This document shows positions 6,702 to 8,781 of a stretch of DNA of 8,781 nt, piece by piece. The stretch is from Bacteroidota bacterium. Its GTDB lineage: Bacteria; Bacteroidota; Bacteroidia; UKL13-3. The stretch covers positions 1 through 8,781 of the forward strand of contig CANHJJ010000062.1 of assembly GCA_947460565.1 (NCBI GenBank). The letters run 5' to 3'. Positions within the stretch are counted from its first letter, which is position 1. Each line of letters opens with the position of its first letter. A program made the translations under genes and the position numbers. The notes under the pieces are model-generated. The model saw only the letters and a list, made by a program, of their open reading frames with translations, did not search any database and was not told the origin of the DNA.

Positions 6702-6756
6702 CATATATCAGAATGCCTTATCTAATTCTTGTTTTTCATATTGTCTCTATCTTTTA

Positions 6757-8781
6757 TTATCCTTCCAACTTCATCGTAAGGCTGATTCTTTTTCTTTGCA
6801 AGTCGAGTTCAAGAACTTTTACTTGTACTTGTTGTTGCAATTTAACAACTTCGTTTGGGTCTCTTACAAAACGATTGGCTAATTGAGAAATATGCACCAT
6901 GCCATCTTGCTTCACACCAATATCTACAAAGCAACCAAAGTTTGTAATATTGGTAACAATACCTGGAAGCACCATTCCTACATACAAATCCTCCGGCTTT
7001 TTTACATCAGCAAAGCTAAATGCTTGCAATGTCGCTCTTGGGTCTCTGCCAGGTTTTGCAAGTTCTTGAATAATATCGTTGATGGTAGGAAGTCCGAAAT
7101 TTTCGATAACATATTTAGATGGGTTAATGTTTTTTCGGAGGCTTTCATTATGTATTAAATCCTCTACTTTGCATTGTTGGTCTTTGGCCATTTGCTCAAC
7201 TATATGATAACTTTCTGGGTGAACAGCACTGTTGTCTAAGGCATTTTTTGATTTACTAATTCTTAAAAATCCTGCACATTGTTCAAAAGCTTTTTCTCCC
7301 AATCGTGGTACTTTTTTTAATTGTGCACGACTGCTAAATGAGCCATGTTCGTTTCTGTAAGCAACTATATTTTGGGCTATTTGTGGCCCCAAACCTGAGA
7401 CATAGGTAAGCAAACTTTTGCTAGCAGTGTTTAAATTAACCCCAACATTATTAACGCAACTTTGCACCACCGAATCAAGGCTGTGTTTAAGTTTATGTTG
7501 GTCCACATCATGCTGGTATTGCCCAACACCAATGGACTTTGGGTCTATCTTTACCAATTCTGCCAATGGGTCGGCAAGCCTACGTCCAATAGAAACAGCA
7601 CCCCTCACCGTAACATCTTTATCTGGAAATTCATCACGTGCCACTTCAGAGGCAGAATAAACCGAAGCCCCATTTTCATTTACCATATAAATTTCGGGTT
7701 TGTTATGGAAAGTAATATTCTTTACTAAATCCTCTGTTTCTCTTCCTGCTGTTCCATTGCCAATGGCTATGGCTTCAATGTTAAATTTTTGAACCAATTG
7801 TTTTATTTTCTCGCTGGCTTTAGCCAGCTCACGCTGTGGTTCGTTTGGGTATATAATATCATCAGCTAATAGTTTACCTTCTTCATTCAAACAAACCACC
7901 TTGCATCCCGATCGGAATCCAGGGTCGATGGCCAAAATTCTTTTATTACCCAAAGGTGCTGAAAGAAGCAATTGACGTAGGTTTTCAGCAAATACCTTTA
8001 TGGCCTCTTCATCAGCTCGGGCTTTAGCCAATGACCGAAATTCATTTTCCATTGAAGGAGCCAAAAGTCTTTTGTATGCATCTTTAATAGCAATGGCTAA
8101 TTGCTTGCTACTTTCAGTATGGCGTTTGATGTATTGGTATTCAATTTTTTTAATAATGATATCTTCATCAGGCTCAATACTAAGTTTAAGGAAACCTTCC
8201 TCTTCACCTCTAAAAACTGCTAATAAGCGATGAGAAGGACAGCGATTTAAAGGCTCATCAAAACTAAAATAATCTTGGTATTTATTGCCTTCAACTTCTT
8301 TTCCTTTGCTCACTTTTGTATAAAGAATGGCATGTTTTTCAAAATGCAAACGTATCATGCTTCTAATATTGCTATCCTCGTTAATCAATTCCGCAATGAT
8401 ATCTCTTGCGCCTTGCAAAGCCATTTCTTCAGAGTTCACTTTGTCATTTATGAATTTACTCGCTTCAAATAATACATCTTGTGGCAATTCTTTTATTAGC
8501 CATAAAGCAAAAGGCTCAAGACCATTTTCTCTTGCTGTGCTAGCCTTTGTTTTGCGCTTGGGTTTGTAGGGCAGGTAGATATCTTCAAGGGCATTTGAAT
8601 CCCAGCAATCAGTGATTAGTTGCTCTAATGAGGGTGTTAACTTTCCTTGTTCTTTTATGGTTTCAAGTATGCTTAGCTTTCTTTTTTCGAGTTCGCGAAA
8701 TTTGCTTGTTGTATTCTTGATGTTTTCAATCTCCACTTCATCAAGACCCATGGTTGCCTCTTTTCGGTATCGCGAAATAAA
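6757..8781 (-). CDS. tex: Tex family RNA-binding transcription accessory protein (N-terminus outside window)
   Basis: Read on the minus strand, the frame is open from the right edge to the TAA at 6757-6759 and gives 674 residues. The ATG at 8751 is internal: the ten codons before it read FISRYRKEAT, the conserved Tex N-terminal motif, so roughly 38 residues are missing by comparison with E. coli YhgF. In fragment numbering, the helical N-terminal region (LDEVEI, EQGKLT, YLPYKPKRKTKA) leads to the RNase H-like YqgF domain starting near RILAIDPGFRSG (281-292) with GNGTAGRET at 341-349. Helix-hairpin-helix motifs are at about 455-510 (VSGLGPQIAQNIVAYR, VPRLGEKAFEQCAGFLRI). The S1 RNA-binding domain is at about 601-671 (GMVLPGIVTNITNFGCFVDIG, DGMVHISQL). 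Tex binds nucleic acid in the cytoplasm and affects transcription. The protein stops three residues after the S1 domain, lacking the basic tail of E. coli YhgF. It converges with the upstream-strand surface-protein gene. Confidence 0.97.
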   Translation of the reverse strand, partial: FISRYRKEATMGLDEVEIENIKNTTSKFRELEKRKLSILETIKEQGKLTPSLEQLITDCWDSNALEDIYLPYKPKRKTKASTARENGLEPFALWLIKELPQDVLFEASKFINDKVNSEEMALQGARDIIAELINEDSNIRSMIRLHFEKHAILYTKVSKGKEVEGNKYQDYFSFDEPLNRCPSHRLLAVFRGEEEGFLKLSIEPDEDIIIKKIEYQYIKRHTESSKQLAIAIKDAYKRLLAPSMENEFRSLAKARADEEAIKVFAENLRQLLLSAPLGNKRILAIDPGFRSGCKVVCLNEEGKLLADDIIYPNEPQRELAKASEKIKQLVQKFNIEAIAIGNGTAGRETEDLVKNITFHNKPEIYMVNENGASVYSASEVARDEFPDKDVTVRGAVSIGRRLADPLAELVKIDPKSIGVGQYQHDVDQHKLKHSLDSVVQSCVNNVGVNLNTASKSLLTYVSGLGPQIAQNIVAYRNEHGSFSSRAQLKKVPRLGEKAFEQCAGFLRISKSKNALDNSAVHPESYHIVEQMAKDQQCKVEDLIHNESLRKNINPSKYVIENFGLPTINDIIQELAKPGRDPRATLQAFSFADVKKPEDLYVGMVLPGIVTNITNFGCFVDIGVKQDGMVHISQLANRFVRDPNEVVKLQQQVQVKVLELDLQRKRISLTMKLEG

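Noticed and set aside
6664..6882. Plus-strand 72-codon open frame in the convergent spacer
   Set aside because: More than half is antisense to the tex 3' end, the rest covers the inverted repeat, and composition is that of AT-rich noise with no ribosome site.
7418..7728. Overlapping plus-strand frames of 80 and 88 codons
   Set aside because: Both are antisense to the Tex region between the YqgF and helix-hairpin-helix domains, which has strong coding identity.
8000..8569. Three plus-strand frames of 65-80 codons opposite tex
   Set aside because: Antisense shadows of the conserved Tex N-terminal half; no motif or start context.

Overview
The window looks like a piece of a Bacteroidota chromosome. 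The DNA is AT-rich. Two proteins end in type A sorting domains of the type IX secretion system (T9SS), a system restricted to that phylum. Signal peptides end in Ala-Gln, small lipoproteins are frequent, and most starts lack a clear Shine-Dalgarno sequence. I cannot place it below phylum with confidence.

Region 1 (1-2044, + strand) is a compact operon of four probable lipoproteins. In order they are: a protein with two Ig-like repeats (5' end outside the window), a small helical Met/His-bearing lipoprotein, a SCO1/SenC-type copper chaperone, and a monoheme class I cytochrome c. Gaps are 9 nt or overlaps of 11 and 14 nt, so the genes are probably co-transcribed and translationally coupled. SCO plus cytochrome c points to copper delivery and electron transfer at a membrane; the role of the first two proteins is unknown.

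Region 2 (2045-5534, + strand) is a short spacer with a weak candidate promoter, then one large gene for a secreted M43-type (cytophagalysin/pappalysin-like) zinc metalloprotease. Its order is signal peptide, pro-region, catalytic domain, six near-identical fibronectin III repeats, a pre-peptidase C-terminal (PPC) domain and a T9SS sorting domain. The six repeats contain no Asp, Glu, Arg or His at all. A perfect intrinsic terminator closes the gene.

Region 3 (5535-6756) holds a second T9SS cargo, a member of an uncharacterised Bacteroidota cell-surface family, apparently started at GTG or TTG rather than ATG. A 128-bp convergent spacer follows, with a long imperfect inverted repeat.

Region 4 (6757-8781, - strand) is most of a tex gene (RNA-binding transcription accessory protein), whose first ~38 codons lie beyond the right edge.

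I see no tRNA, rRNA, CRISPR array, insertion sequence or phage gene. No complete novel system is evident. The most unusual items are the lipoprotein/SCO/cytochrome operon, the charge-depleted repeat region, and the uncharacterised T9SS cargo.
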